Source: DATFVA01 sp963771705
Lineage (GTDB): Bacteria > Bacteroidota > Ignavibacteria > Ignavibacteriales > Ignavibacteriaceae
Assembly (NCBI GenBank): GCA_963771705.1
Contig: CAVYUP010000014.1
Location: 620,001-684,000 of the forward strand
Direction of reading: 5' to 3'
Length of the DNA: 64,000 nucleotides
Part shown: positions 1-8,210 of the stretch, piece after piece
How the letters are laid out: every line of letters starts with the position of its first letter
How positions within the stretch are numbered: position 1 is the first letter of the stretch
Notes under the pieces: model-generated
What the model was told of the DNA's origin: nothing
Seen by the model: the letters and a program-made list of their open reading frames with translations, nothing else
Database searches by the model: none
Position numbers and translations under genes: made by a program

Positions 1-1039
1 TCATGGCCATCGAGCGTATTCTCGACTGACTGGATTTAAGCATTTCAATGATCTCTTCATTATCAAGGTAATTCAGCTGAAGATTGAGCAGACTGGAAAT
101 TATCTGCAGGTTATTTTTTATTCTATGATGAATTTCTTTCAGGAGAATTTCTTTTTCTTTCAAAGAACCCTCGAGTTCCATTCTTGATTTAACTCTTTCT
201 GTTATATCCATTTCCGTTCCGATAAAACCAATCATTCTTCCATTCTTAAGTATCCTGGGCGTGGCAGAGATCACCACCCATCTTTGTTCATCTTTACAAT
301 CAACGCGAACTTCGTCGGAAAAACTCCCTTCCTCTTCATAAGCTTTATGAATCACTTCAAAAAATTTCTGCCTGTCTTCAGGATGAATTGTTTCCACCCA
401 GCCTTTATCCTTTATTTCATCAAATGACCTCTTAAGGAATTTAAGTTTAGTTTTATTGGCGTAGATAATATTCGATTCCATATCGCTCATCCAGATCATC
501 ATGGGGGAGGATTCGGCCATTATACGGAACCGTTCTTCACTTTCAATCAGCTTATTTTCAATTTTCTTTTCAGCTGTGATATCGGTTAATGATACGCGGA
601 AGTTTTGTTCCTTGCTTTGATAATTCCTCACTGGTGTTAGAATAACATGAGCAGTGATCGGAGGTTTATTTTTAGAGACTAAACCAAGCTCCAAAACGTG
701 CTGGTGATTATCCTGACGGCAGTTTCTCAGTCCTGTTAAAAATTTCTGAAAATGATCCTTTAGGAGGAAATGAACGAATGGGAAATCAATCAGGTTACTT
801 TTGTCCAATCCAAGCATCCGGGCCGCAGTATAATTTGTCTCCGTGATAATTCCATGCATATCAAGAGTAAGATAACCATTGGGAGCAAAATCGTACAAGT
901 CGGCAAAACGATCGCGTGATTCTTCCAGCTCAACCTGCTTTTCAAGCAGCTCAGACTTTTGAAGTTCAACCTGGATCTCTCTCTCATGAAGCTCTTTTTT
1001 TAAAATTTCTATATTTTCTTCTTTTTTTGTTTTACCCAT
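1..1039 (-). CDS. PAS-domain sensor histidine kinase (HisKA_2 type), 3' end cut by window
   Basis: Reads from ATG at 1039 to the window edge without a stop, so about 346 N-terminal residues are visible and the catalytic ATPase part is missing. An N-terminal coiled stretch leads into a first PAS domain (from about residue 44), then a second PAS with a typical PAC end (about 175-295, 'TEMDITERV'). A dimerisation/phosphoacceptor helix follows with 'EIHHRIKNNLQ' (His304/His305), the signature of HisKA_2/HWE-like kinases. No transmembrane segment is seen, so it is probably a cytoplasmic redox, light or ligand sensor. It starts 27 bp after the stop of the CheB-CheR fusion on the same strand, so the two are probably cotranscribed. 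The partner receiver is unknown; several orphan receivers lie within 8 kb. The ligand cannot be told from sequence. Confidence 0.9.
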   Translation of the reverse strand, partial: MGKTKKEENIEILKKELHEREIQVELQKSELLEKQVELEESRDRFADLYDFAPNGYLTLDMHGIITETNYTAARMLGLDKSNLIDFPFVHFLLKDHFQKFLTGLRNCRQDNHQHVLELGLVSKNKPPITAHVILTPVRNYQSKEQNFRVSLTDITAEKKIENKLIESEERFRIMAESSPMMIWMSDMESNIIYANKTKLKFLKRSFDEIKDKGWVETIHPEDRQKFFEVIHKAYEEEGSFSDEVRVDCKDEQRWVVISATPRILKNGRMIGFIGTEMDITERVKSRMELEGSLKEKEILLKEIHHRIKNNLQIISSLLNLQLNYLDNEEIIEMLKSSQSRIRSMAM

Positions 1040-1066
1040 AATTGAAACCATTCCAATACTTTCAAT

Positions 1067-4009
1067 TTACTCTTCTTTTATCATAAGAAGTATATATTGT
1101 TTTTCCTTACCAGGCATCCGAAAAACCTGTGAATTCATTATTAGATTCAACGGTCTCTTATTTTTTCTATTAATTGTATATCGAAAATCCAGGAGTTCAT
1201 TATTGCCCGGGACAATATTTTCAACCGAATCCTTCAGCGAATCCTGATCCCATCCAATTCCTATTTTAAATAGCTTTTGTCCAAAAGCTCTGCCAGCGTT
1301 TATGCCGAACATTTTGTAAAATGTTTTGGTTGCATCGACAATCCGAAACTCCTCATCGAGGATAAGAATTGCTCCTTCAATGTTGCTGAACACCTCCTCT
1401 GCAAATTTTCTTCCATCCACAGCGATATCATGTTCTCTTTTTAAGCTGTCAACATCGTAAAGAGAAATAACCACCCCGTCAATTTTATTATCCGCAGTCC
1501 GATATGGACGAATCATAACAGAATACCAATTATTTTCCTTATCCATTATCTGAAATTCCCTTGATTCAAGGGTATCCAGAACTTCCAGAATATGCTTTTT
1601 AATTTCGGGTATTTCAATGTTCGGATTTATATTTCCAATAGGTCTACCGATGTCGCTGGCAATCAGGTTCCAGATATTTTCAGCCCTGGGAGTATACCGT
1701 CTGATCTTCAGGTTTCGGTCGAGCATTATTACCGGTATATGCAGACTGGAAATTAAATTCTGAAGGTCATTATTGACAACATTAAGCTGCTCATTTCTGT
1801 TTGCAAGTTCATCATTTACCGTTTCAAGTTCCTCATTGGTTGATTGAAGCTCCTCACGGGCCGTCTCCATTTCCTCATTAGTACTCTGCAGTTCCTCATT
1901 ACTTGACTGCAGCTCTTCAAGGGCAGACCTCAGTTCTTCATTTGCAGCATCACGCTCTTCAATGATCGACTGAAGGTGTTCTTTTGTGAGAATCAGTTCC
2001 TTTTTTAATCTATCCGTTTCTGCTTCTGAAATTGGAGAAATCACGTTACTCTGAGCCTTTTTGCTCTTTCTACCGTCTGAATATTTAGCTTTCCCATCTT
2101 CCTTCTCGTTGAAAAGAATGAGGTAGGATACATCAGAGCCTGAGTTTGCATTAACCGGAACCACCTCAATATCGAGCATTCGATAGGAACCGTTGATATC
2201 CAACCGAACATTTTCTATTGTTACAAGTTCAGCAGTCTGTTTTGCTCTTCTGATCGCGGTTCTGAGGTCGAGGTTAAGTATTTCCTTCAGCATTTTAAAA
2301 ACATTAAGACTGGCGTCTCCTATACTTGGATCGAGAAAGCGAGTTATATTCCCCCTGAATTGTATGATATCCATTGAGGAGTTAATAAGAATTCCCGGAG
2401 GTGAATACTTTTCGATGATCAGCCTGTCAGCTTCTTTTTGCAGATCCAACTTATCAGAATGAAAATTTGAAAAATTACTCGATTCCGTTTTATCCGGATA
2501 GTTATAAGAGAAATTGATACCGACCCGGTGTTCGACCTCTTTTTTATTATAGAGCTTAAATTTTCGGTCAGCCAGGTAAAACAGGTCTCCGAATCCGCCG
2601 ACTGACTCAGAGGTTCCGAGGAGTAAAAAACCATCTGGTTTCAAAGCATAATGAAAAATTGGTATCACTTTTTTCTGAAGTTCCTGAGAAAAATAGATAA
2701 GCAGATTTCGGCAGCTTATAAAATCCAGTCGGGAGAAGGGAGGATCCTTTGAGATATCCTGTCTGGCGAAGATACAGACGTCTCTTACCGGTTTAATTAT
2801 CTGATACGCACTATTATGTTTCACAAAATATTTTCTGCGCATATCTTCAGAAATATCTTTTATCTCCGTTTCGAGATAGAAGCCTGACCGCGCTTTGTCG
2901 ATAGCAGCATCGCTGATATCTGTAGCAAAAATCTGTATGCTTCCCGTCTCGTACCTGTTTTTAAGATATTCAAAAAGTGAAATGACTAAAGAATAGACTT
3001 CTTCACCGGTGGAGCAGCCGGGGATCCATATTCTGAGCGGTTTTTCAAACGATAGTTTTTTTGATATTTCAGGATATACTTTGTTTTTCAACATATCAAA
3101 AACCTCGGGATCCCTGAAAAAACTGGTGACATTTATCAGCAAGTCTTTGTATAAATCATAAACTTCGCTATCCGATTTATTAATAATTTTAACATAATCG
3201 TTAAGATCATCGATTTTGTTCAACACCATTCTCCTGGTTATACGTCTTTTAATAGTGTTTAACTTATAGTTCGAAAAATCGACGCCTGTGGTTGAGCGAA
3301 GTTTTCTGAATATTCCGGCATAACTATCACTGGATTCAGCCTTTTCATCCTCCGGTTTTTCTTTATGTTGTGTGAAAGCGATGTAAGGATGAGTTCCTAT
3401 ACGCACTAATTCCTTCGCAATCTGAGCAGGCGGTAATACAATATCGACATTACCTGAATCGATTGCACTAGCAGGCATACCGGGATATTTTGCAGAATGT
3501 TCATCCTGGGCGAAAGTAACCCCCCCCTCACCTTTGATCACCCTCAATCCCTCTGTTCCGTCCGATGCTGTTCCTGAGAGAACAACACCGATAGCTTTAT
3601 TTTTTTCTTCTTTGGCAAGCGATTTGAAAAAATAATCGATTGGAAGATAGAGTCCATCTGATTTAGTTCTTTCGGATAGCTTTAGTTTTCCATTTTCAAT
3701 AGATATATATTTATTGGGAGGTATAGCGTATATATGGTTACTTTTAATAATTGTTGGGTTTTTTACCTGGAGCACAGGCATGCTAGTATGTTTTGAAAAA
3801 ATCTCCGACAGTTTACTTTCGTGATTTGGTTCAAGGTGCATGATAAAGACAAATGTCATTCCCGTATCACCAGGTAATGATTTAAGTAATTCAGTGAATG
3901 CTTCCAGTCCTCCCGCGGAGGCGCCTATTCCGACCACCGCAACCGGATCATCATTCTTATACCTACGGGAACTTGAAGATTTTTCACCCTGTGTTTTTTT
4001 TACAGACAT
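1067..4009 (-). CDS. CheB-CheR-PAS fusion chemoreceptor-modification protein
   Basis: 980 residues. Domain order: CheB methylesterase (about 20-210; catalytic Ser31 in GIGASAGG, His58, Asp150 in SGTASDGTEG); CheR SAM-dependent methyltransferase (about 228-500; N-terminal helical part, then 'IWIPGCSTGEEVYS' at 327-340); a heptad-rich coiled coil with repeated 'EELQS(S/T)NEE' units (about 655-770); and two PAS domains up to the C-terminus. There is no receiver at the CheB end and no kinase domain at the C-terminus. Such CheB/CheR-PAS hybrids are known as signalling proteins often placed next to HWE/HisKA_2 kinases, and a kinase of that type follows here 27 bp downstream. No chemoreceptor or CheA gene is seen, so a role in chemotaxis proper is uncertain. 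An 8-G tract (positions 3520-3527) lies in the CheB Gly-Gly region. Confidence 0.93.
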   Translation of the reverse strand: MSVKKTQGEKSSSSRRYKNDDPVAVVGIGASAGGLEAFTELLKSLPGDTGMTFVFIMHLEPNHESKLSEIFSKHTSMPVLQVKNPTIIKSNHIYAIPPNKYISIENGKLKLSERTKSDGLYLPIDYFFKSLAKEEKNKAIGVVLSGTASDGTEGLRVIKGEGGVTFAQDEHSAKYPGMPASAIDSGNVDIVLPPAQIAKELVRIGTHPYIAFTQHKEKPEDEKAESSDSYAGIFRKLRSTTGVDFSNYKLNTIKRRITRRMVLNKIDDLNDYVKIINKSDSEVYDLYKDLLINVTSFFRDPEVFDMLKNKVYPEISKKLSFEKPLRIWIPGCSTGEEVYSLVISLFEYLKNRYETGSIQIFATDISDAAIDKARSGFYLETEIKDISEDMRRKYFVKHNSAYQIIKPVRDVCIFARQDISKDPPFSRLDFISCRNLLIYFSQELQKKVIPIFHYALKPDGFLLLGTSESVGGFGDLFYLADRKFKLYNKKEVEHRVGINFSYNYPDKTESSNFSNFHSDKLDLQKEADRLIIEKYSPPGILINSSMDIIQFRGNITRFLDPSIGDASLNVFKMLKEILNLDLRTAIRRAKQTAELVTIENVRLDINGSYRMLDIEVVPVNANSGSDVSYLILFNEKEDGKAKYSDGRKSKKAQSNVISPISEAETDRLKKELILTKEHLQSIIEERDAANEELRSALEELQSSNEELQSTNEEMETAREELQSTNEELETVNDELANRNEQLNVVNNDLQNLISSLHIPVIMLDRNLKIRRYTPRAENIWNLIASDIGRPIGNINPNIEIPEIKKHILEVLDTLESREFQIMDKENNWYSVMIRPYRTADNKIDGVVISLYDVDSLKREHDIAVDGRKFAEEVFSNIEGAILILDEEFRIVDATKTFYKMFGINAGRAFGQKLFKIGIGWDQDSLKDSVENIVPGNNELLDFRYTINRKNKRPLNLIMNSQVFRMPGKEKQYILLMIKEE

Positions 4010-4135
4010 TTAACCCTCTATGAAAAATGGGAATATACTCTTGGTTTAAGAGAAAAATAAAATATAATCCCATTTTGAGCCAAAGTAAACCAAAATCTTA
4101 AATCAGATGAGGAAAAAAATACCCTTCTATTTTTT

Positions 4136-4172
4136 TGTGATTATGAACAATCATAAGTGACTGATAATCACA
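4136..4172. promoter_or_regulatory. 9-bp inverted repeat upstream of cheB
   Basis: TGTGATTAT (4136-4144) is matched by ATAATCACA (4164-4172), with 19 bases between. It sits in the 219-bp divergent spacer between the CheB-CheR fusion and the second cheB. The half-sites resemble TGTGA/TCACA Crp half-sites, but the spacing is far too long for one Crp dimer. It could be an operator or a 5'-UTR hairpin; there is no direct proof. Confidence 0.3.
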
Positions 4173-4228
4173 TAAACACTTTTTACCGATTGGAGAAATT
4201 GTACTTTAATATAAAAATAATAATAACT

Positions 4229-5227
4229 ATGAAGATAATTGTAATAGGAGCATCGGCAGGAGGGTGGGAATCTATAAGTAAGTTATGCCGCAGTTTTCCT
4301 GAAGGGCTGCGAGCAGCTGTATTAATAGTCTGGCATATCTCAATGAGGAGTGAAAATAATTTTCCGCTGATGCTGGCGAAAGAAACGAAACTTCCGGTGG
4401 AGAGTGCGGTTAATAATAAGACTATTATGGAGGGCCGAATTTATACTGCTCCTCCGAATAATCATCTGATAATTGAAGATCACAAAATGCGTGTAGTTTA
4501 CGGTCCAAAAGAAAACCGTTTCAGACCTGCAATTGACCCATTATTCAGATCGGCAGCATATAATTTCGGCAGCAATGTGATAGGTATACTCCTCTCCGGA
4601 ATGCTGAGCGATGGAACCGCTGGCTTATGGACAATTAAGGACAGGGGGGGGATATCGCTAGTACAGGATCCTGATGAAGCCCAATTCCCGGATATGCCTT
4701 CGAATGCCCTGAAGAACATGGACGTGGATTATAAACTTTCTGTGGATGAAATGGCTCCCCTTCTTATTAAACTTACCGAGGCCCCCTCTGCAGAAAAAAA
4801 GTTGAATCCTGATATTGCTAAAGATGGAATTGAGATAAGAATGGCATCTGATGATTATGTATCTGATGAAGATATCAAGAAAATTGGTGAAGTAACTGAA
4901 TTTACTTGTCCTGAATGTCATGGATCATTATGGAGAATAGAGCAGGGAAGCATCATAAGATTCAGGTGCAGGACCGGGCATGCATTTTCCGTTCCCGCCC
5001 TGCTGGAAGAACTTTCTGAATCCATAGAAAGACAAATATGGGCTGCAATAAGAGGACTTGAGGAAAATACCTCCTTAATAAAATATCTTACACAACATTT
5101 ACACAGCGAGGAAGATAGAGAACGACTGGATATCTACATGCTGCGCGCAGATCAGTCTCAGCAGTCTGCTAATATTCTGAGGAAATTACTAACTAAAAAA
5201 ATTGTAGAGCAGACGTCGGCCGGCTAA
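4229..5227 (+). CDS. cheB: CheB-type protein-glutamate methylesterase with C-terminal zinc-ribbon-like tail
   Basis: 332 residues from ATG 4229. The triad is visible: Ser9 in GASAGG right at the N-terminus, His36 and Asp128 in SGMLSDGTAG. There is no N-terminal receiver domain, so this is a stand-alone methylesterase (receptor demethylation/deamidation). After the catalytic domain (about 1-185) comes a short module with Cys227-x2-Cys230 and Cys247-x3-His251 in 'FTCPEC...RCRTGHAF', a metal-binding-like tail that recurs in environmental CheB proteins, followed by a helical end. An in-frame GTG at 4157 would add 24 residues, but it lies inside the inverted repeat and before the fold begins, so ATG 4229 is preferred. 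An 8-G tract (4644-4651) encodes the Gly-Gly after the catalytic Asp. It is divergent from the CheB-CheR fusion and convergent with a receiver gene. Confidence 0.9.
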   Translation: MKIIVIGASAGGWESISKLCRSFPEGLRAAVLIVWHISMRSENNFPLMLAKETKLPVESAVNNKTIMEGRIYTAPPNNHLIIEDHKMRVVYGPKENRFRPAIDPLFRSAAYNFGSNVIGILLSGMLSDGTAGLWTIKDRGGISLVQDPDEAQFPDMPSNALKNMDVDYKLSVDEMAPLLIKLTEAPSAEKKLNPDIAKDGIEIRMASDDYVSDEDIKKIGEVTEFTCPECHGSLWRIEQGSIIRFRCRTGHAFSVPALLEELSESIERQIWAAIRGLEENTSLIKYLTQHLHSEEDRERLDIYMLRADQSQQSANILRKLLTKKIVEQTSAG

Positions 5228-5238
5228 ATGATATGTAT

Positions 5239-5601
5239 TCACTTTACGGTCATCTCTTCGATAAGTTTTAACAGCTGCTCTGCCTCAAAGGGCTTTGTAA
5301 TATATTTACAAGGAGATAAATTTTTTGTGATATTTTCTAATAAATCTTTTGATGAACCCGAAATTATAATGATGGGAGTGCTGTCAATCTTATTGATTTT
5401 CCTGAGGGCTTCTTCATTAGATGTTTTTCCAAGGAACAAATCCGCGATAATAAGGTCAGGCTTATCTTTTTGGTAGCGTTCGAGAAGACCTTTAGATGAC
5501 CTCACTATTTCTGACTTATAATTATTGCTTTTAAGCAAAGATTTGATATCAAGAGATATAATCCCGTCATTCTCGGCTATCAGCACGGTTTTTTTTGACA
5601 T
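5239..5601 (-). CDS. single-domain response regulator (receiver only)
   Basis: 120 residues forming one receiver domain and nothing else. Acidic pocket residues are Glu10/Asp12, the phosphoacceptor is Asp54 ('IIADLFL'), the Ser/Thr switch is in 'IIISGSS' and the conserved Lys is Lys103 ('ITKPF'). With no output domain it would act by protein-protein interaction or as a phosphorelay intermediate. It faces cheB tail to tail with an 11-bp gap. The orphan HisKA_2 kinase at the start of the window is a plausible but unproven partner. Confidence 0.9.
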   Translation of the reverse strand: MSKKTVLIAENDGIISLDIKSLLKSNNYKSEIVRSSKGLLERYQKDKPDLIIADLFLGKTSNEEALRKINKIDSTPIIIISGSSKDLLENITKNLSPCKYITKPFEAEQLLKLIEEMTVK

Positions 5602-5908
5602 ATTTATTTTCCCTCAATAATTAAAAAAACCGAACTCATGAAAATCAATGAATGGAAATTATATCTAAGGAAGAAAAAAGTCAATGGCTTTTTATCTATA
5701 AAAAACCAATTAATCCGATTCTAAGAGCTTCTAAAGTAAGCAGTTACACCGACGGCAGTTCAGGTCTTCTTCCGCCTGATTCTCCCAGATCTGCCAGATG
5801 CTTAATATCTAACCATCAGTCTGCAGGGGGCGGATTTAACTGCTTTGTGATACTGAAACTTGTATCTCAATATTCTAAAGAGTACGTTCACCTCAAAAAG
5901 GCCAGGTA
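5602..5908. other. intergenic spacer between two divergent receiver genes
   Basis: Divergent promoters for the flanking receiver genes should lie here. A frame of 85 codons (5652-5909, +) crosses it, but its product has no recognisable domain, its composition looks non-coding and no clear ribosome-binding site precedes it, so I do not call it. No repeat or strong hairpin was seen. Confidence 0.4.
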
Positions 5909-6307
5909 ATGCTAGGGATTCTTATAGCAGAAGATGAAGGAATTGTAGCTTTTGATCTTAAAAGAACACTCAGAAGTTTCGGCTTTGAGAACATCATCCT
6001 CGCACGAAACGGCAGGGAGGCTATCGAGAAAAACAAATCAGGGAACCCGGATTTAATAATTATGGATATAATGATGGATCATGGACTGGATGGAATTGAA
6101 GCCGCAAAATTGATAAATAGTGAGGGGGGGATACAAAAACCAATAATTTTCGTTACCGCCTCTACCGATGAGAAAACCTTCAATGAAGCTAAGAAGATAA
6201 ATCCTATTGAGATCATCCGAAAACCGTTTTCAGAATTTCAGCTGAAATCAGCGATACTAAAGGCTGTTACAAAGTTCTATAGGGGAAGATTCAAAAATTC
6301 GGGGTAA
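5909..6307 (+). CDS. single-domain response regulator
   Basis: 132 residues, one receiver domain: acidic residues Glu8/Asp9/Glu10, phosphoacceptor Asp53 ('LIIMDIMMD'), Thr in 'FVTAST', Lys105 in 'IIRKPF'. The insertion after the phospho-Asp ('HGLDGIEAA') matches the receivers that accompany PAS-HisKA_2 kinases. A 7-G tract (6124-6130) encodes Glu-Gly-Gly. It has no output domain and a short basic C-terminal tail (RGRFKNSG). Transcription is divergent from the previous receiver gene. Confidence 0.9.
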   Translation: MLGILIAEDEGIVAFDLKRTLRSFGFENIILARNGREAIEKNKSGNPDLIIMDIMMDHGLDGIEAAKLINSEGGIQKPIIFVTASTDEKTFNEAKKINPIEIIRKPFSEFQLKSAILKAVTKFYRGRFKNSG

Positions 6308-6493
6308 ATGGAGAGGAAGCGATTCCTTTTTAATTACAATCAGAACAAAACCGAGGCGAGGATAATGACATCAGTGAGCTTAACTTAGCTCTGTGCCTGG
6401 CATCATTGAAGTGAATATTTCTCTGTTAAATCTGACACAAAAAGAAATATTTTAATTCATAAATTTATCTTCAAAAAAAACCGGGTGATTATC

Positions 6494-7174
6494 ATGATAG
6501 ATTCCAACGTGATCATAAAGTACGTTCCTATCTTTTCCGAACTAAACGAAGAATATCTCAGCAAAATAGAGCAGATGGGAATCATGAGAGATTACAAAAA
6601 AGACGCTGTAATTTTAAGCAGATCCTATGAAGGAACAGGTCTTTATGTAATAACGAAAGGCAGCGTTAAAGTTACAGAGAATAATTCTGAAGGCGGGGAG
6701 ATTATTTTAGAAATGCTGGGAGAGCACGATTATTTTGGCGAGATGTCGCTTATTGACAACAAAAAGCCTTCCGCAAATGTTACGGCTATGGAGGACACAG
6801 AGCTTTTTTTTCTAGCGCGGGAGGAATTTATAAAGCTGCTCAAAGAAAACCCAAATATAGGCATAGCCCTGCTGGAAGAGATGACAAGACGCCTTCGCAT
6901 GACGGATACAAAAATTAAGTCGCTCTCAATCTCCAACGCAGAAGGAAGAATAGCTTCCGCCCTACTGCAGATAGCAGAAAATACCGGGAGAATTCACCAA
7001 GGTTCTGTTCAGGTTACACTACCTTATCAGCATGACATTGCAAACCTTGCAGGGACTTCAAGGGAAACCGTCTCAAGGGTTCTTCATGCACTTGAGAAAA
7101 AAGGGTTAATTGAATTTGACGGATCCAGGATAAGGATACCTGATTACAACAATTTCCGTAAAAGCTACAGTTGA
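6494..7174 (+). CDS. Crp/Fnr-family transcriptional regulator
   Basis: 226 residues from ATG 6494 (an in-frame GTG lies 9 bases upstream). An N-terminal cyclic-nucleotide-binding beta-roll (about 10-125; 'HDYFGEMSLIDNKKPSA' is the phosphate-binding-cassette region), a dimerisation helix, then a winged HTH (about 180-205, 'DIANLAGTSRETVSRVL'). There are no cysteines, so it is not an Fe-S Fnr; the effector could be a cyclic nucleotide or another small molecule. The cassette lacks a clean RxS/T cAMP motif ('KKPSAN'), so cAMP binding is uncertain. Its own hairpin terminator follows. The targets are not known from the sequence. Confidence 0.92.
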   Translation: MIDSNVIIKYVPIFSELNEEYLSKIEQMGIMRDYKKDAVILSRSYEGTGLYVITKGSVKVTENNSEGGEIILEMLGEHDYFGEMSLIDNKKPSANVTAMEDTELFFLAREEFIKLLKENPNIGIALLEEMTRRLRMTDTKIKSLSISNAEGRIASALLQIAENTGRIHQGSVQVTLPYQHDIANLAGTSRETVSRVLHALEKKGLIEFDGSRIRIPDYNNFRKSYS

Positions 7175-7199
7175 TTTTATAATACCTCTACTAAAAGCA

Positions 7200-7226
7200 A
7201 ACACCGGGCTTTTCTAACCCGGTGTT
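7200..7226. terminator. hairpin terminator between crp-like gene and small membrane protein gene
   Basis: AACACCGGG (7200-7208) pairs perfectly with CCCGGTGTT (7218-7226) around a 9-nt loop. It lies 25 bp after the regulator stop and 40 bp after the stop of the minus-strand lmo0937-type gene, so it may serve both. The T-run is weak on the plus strand and slightly better (TTGCTTTT) on the minus strand. Confidence 0.7.
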
Positions 7227-7266
7227 AGCTACCTGCGTTCAGGCGATATATAATCTGCTTAACTTA

Positions 7267-7416
7267 TTATGCAACCCGCCGTCCCGAGAATAAATTTATC
7301 AGCAAAATTATTACAGCCGCAACAAGCAGGATATGAATAAAACCTCCTAAAGTAAAAGAGGTAATTAATCCTACCAGCCATAAGACAAGCAGGATAACGA
7401 AGATAGTCCACAACAT
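7267..7416 (-). CDS. lmo0937-family small membrane protein
   Basis: A 49-codon gene, easily overlooked. The product starts MLWTIFVILLVLWLVGL and continues through a second hydrophobic stretch to the end SGRRVA, which is the pattern of the lmo0937 family of two-helix membrane peptides. A good Shine-Dalgarno (AGGAG) sits just upstream of ATG 7416. Residues 2-20 and about 28-44 are the two membrane segments. The role is unknown; relatives are often found near stress or signalling genes. It stands alone on the minus strand between the Crp-like regulator and a receiver gene. Confidence 0.85.
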   Translation of the reverse strand: MLWTIFVILLVLWLVGLITSFTLGGFIHILLVAAVIILLINLFSGRRVA

Positions 7417-7638
7417 ATAGAACTCCTGTTTATTATTTTAATTGAGTTTCGTTTTGAAGATATCGTGAACTTATCCGATTACAAATAATTACAGTCACAC
7501 AAGTTATTCACCGCAATCCACCGGAGCAGAACACACCTGGTTGAGGCAGACGCAGGAAATATTGTTATCTTGCTGTATATCATTTGATTAGAAATCATGT
7601 ATGGTACTTTGGTTAATAGTAATTATGTGAGAGACTAT

Positions 7639-8004
7639 ATGAAACAGGCAAAGAAGATACTTGTGGTAGAAGATCAGCTACTAGTAGCACTTGATATTGA
7701 GAATCAGCTGGAATCCTTCGGATATGCTTCAGTTAATAATGCGACCAACTACCTTCAGGCCGTACAAAGGATAAATGAAAATCCCCCCGACCTTATACTA
7801 CTCGACATTATTCTAAAAGATGGTCCGACAGGGTTCAACATTGCTAAAGTTGCGAACGAAAAAAAAATCCCTGTAGTTTTTGTTACAGCATCCACCCATA
7901 AATCATATCTGGAGAGAGCAAAAAAATTACATCCGAAAGCTATCCTTAATAAACCATTGAACGAATCTAAACTCAGAGAGACTGTAGAGAGAATAATGGG
8001 ATGA
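7639..8004 (+). CDS. single-domain response regulator
   Basis: 121 residues from ATG 7639, which has GAGAG upstream; an in-frame ATG at 7597 would add 14 residues outside the fold. Receiver features: Glu11/Asp12, phosphoacceptor Asp56 ('LILLDIIL'), Thr in 'FVTAST', Lys105 in 'ILNKPL'. No output domain. It lies 206 bp before the glycosyltransferase operon on the same strand, so it may be its first gene or an independent signalling gene. Confidence 0.88.
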   Translation: MKQAKKILVVEDQLLVALDIENQLESFGYASVNNATNYLQAVQRINENPPDLILLDIILKDGPTGFNIAKVANEKKIPVVFVTASTHKSYLERAKKLHPKAILNKPLNESKLRETVERIMG

Positions 8005-8210
8005 GTAAATGGGGTTATCTGAACTTATTTTATACCGTGTAAAAAATAAGTACTGTGATAATTAATCGGTGCAGACATCAGCAGCACTGATATCACCAAC
8101 CCTGTCGCTCTTTTTTACTTAATTGCATGTGCAAAAGTCCGGGAGGATTCCGGCCGGAGAGGGTTCAACAGCCTTAAGATATGACAACTATTTGATAAAA
8201 GAGAGACAAA

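Noticed and set aside
4157..4228. GTG 4157 as the start of the second cheB
   Set aside because: It lies within the inverted repeat, adds 24 residues before the CheB fold, and ATG 4229 begins exactly at the family start.
5652..5909. 85-codon open frame on the plus strand between two receiver genes
   Set aside because: No recognisable family, no clear ribosome-binding site and non-coding-like composition; its stop merely overlaps the next start.
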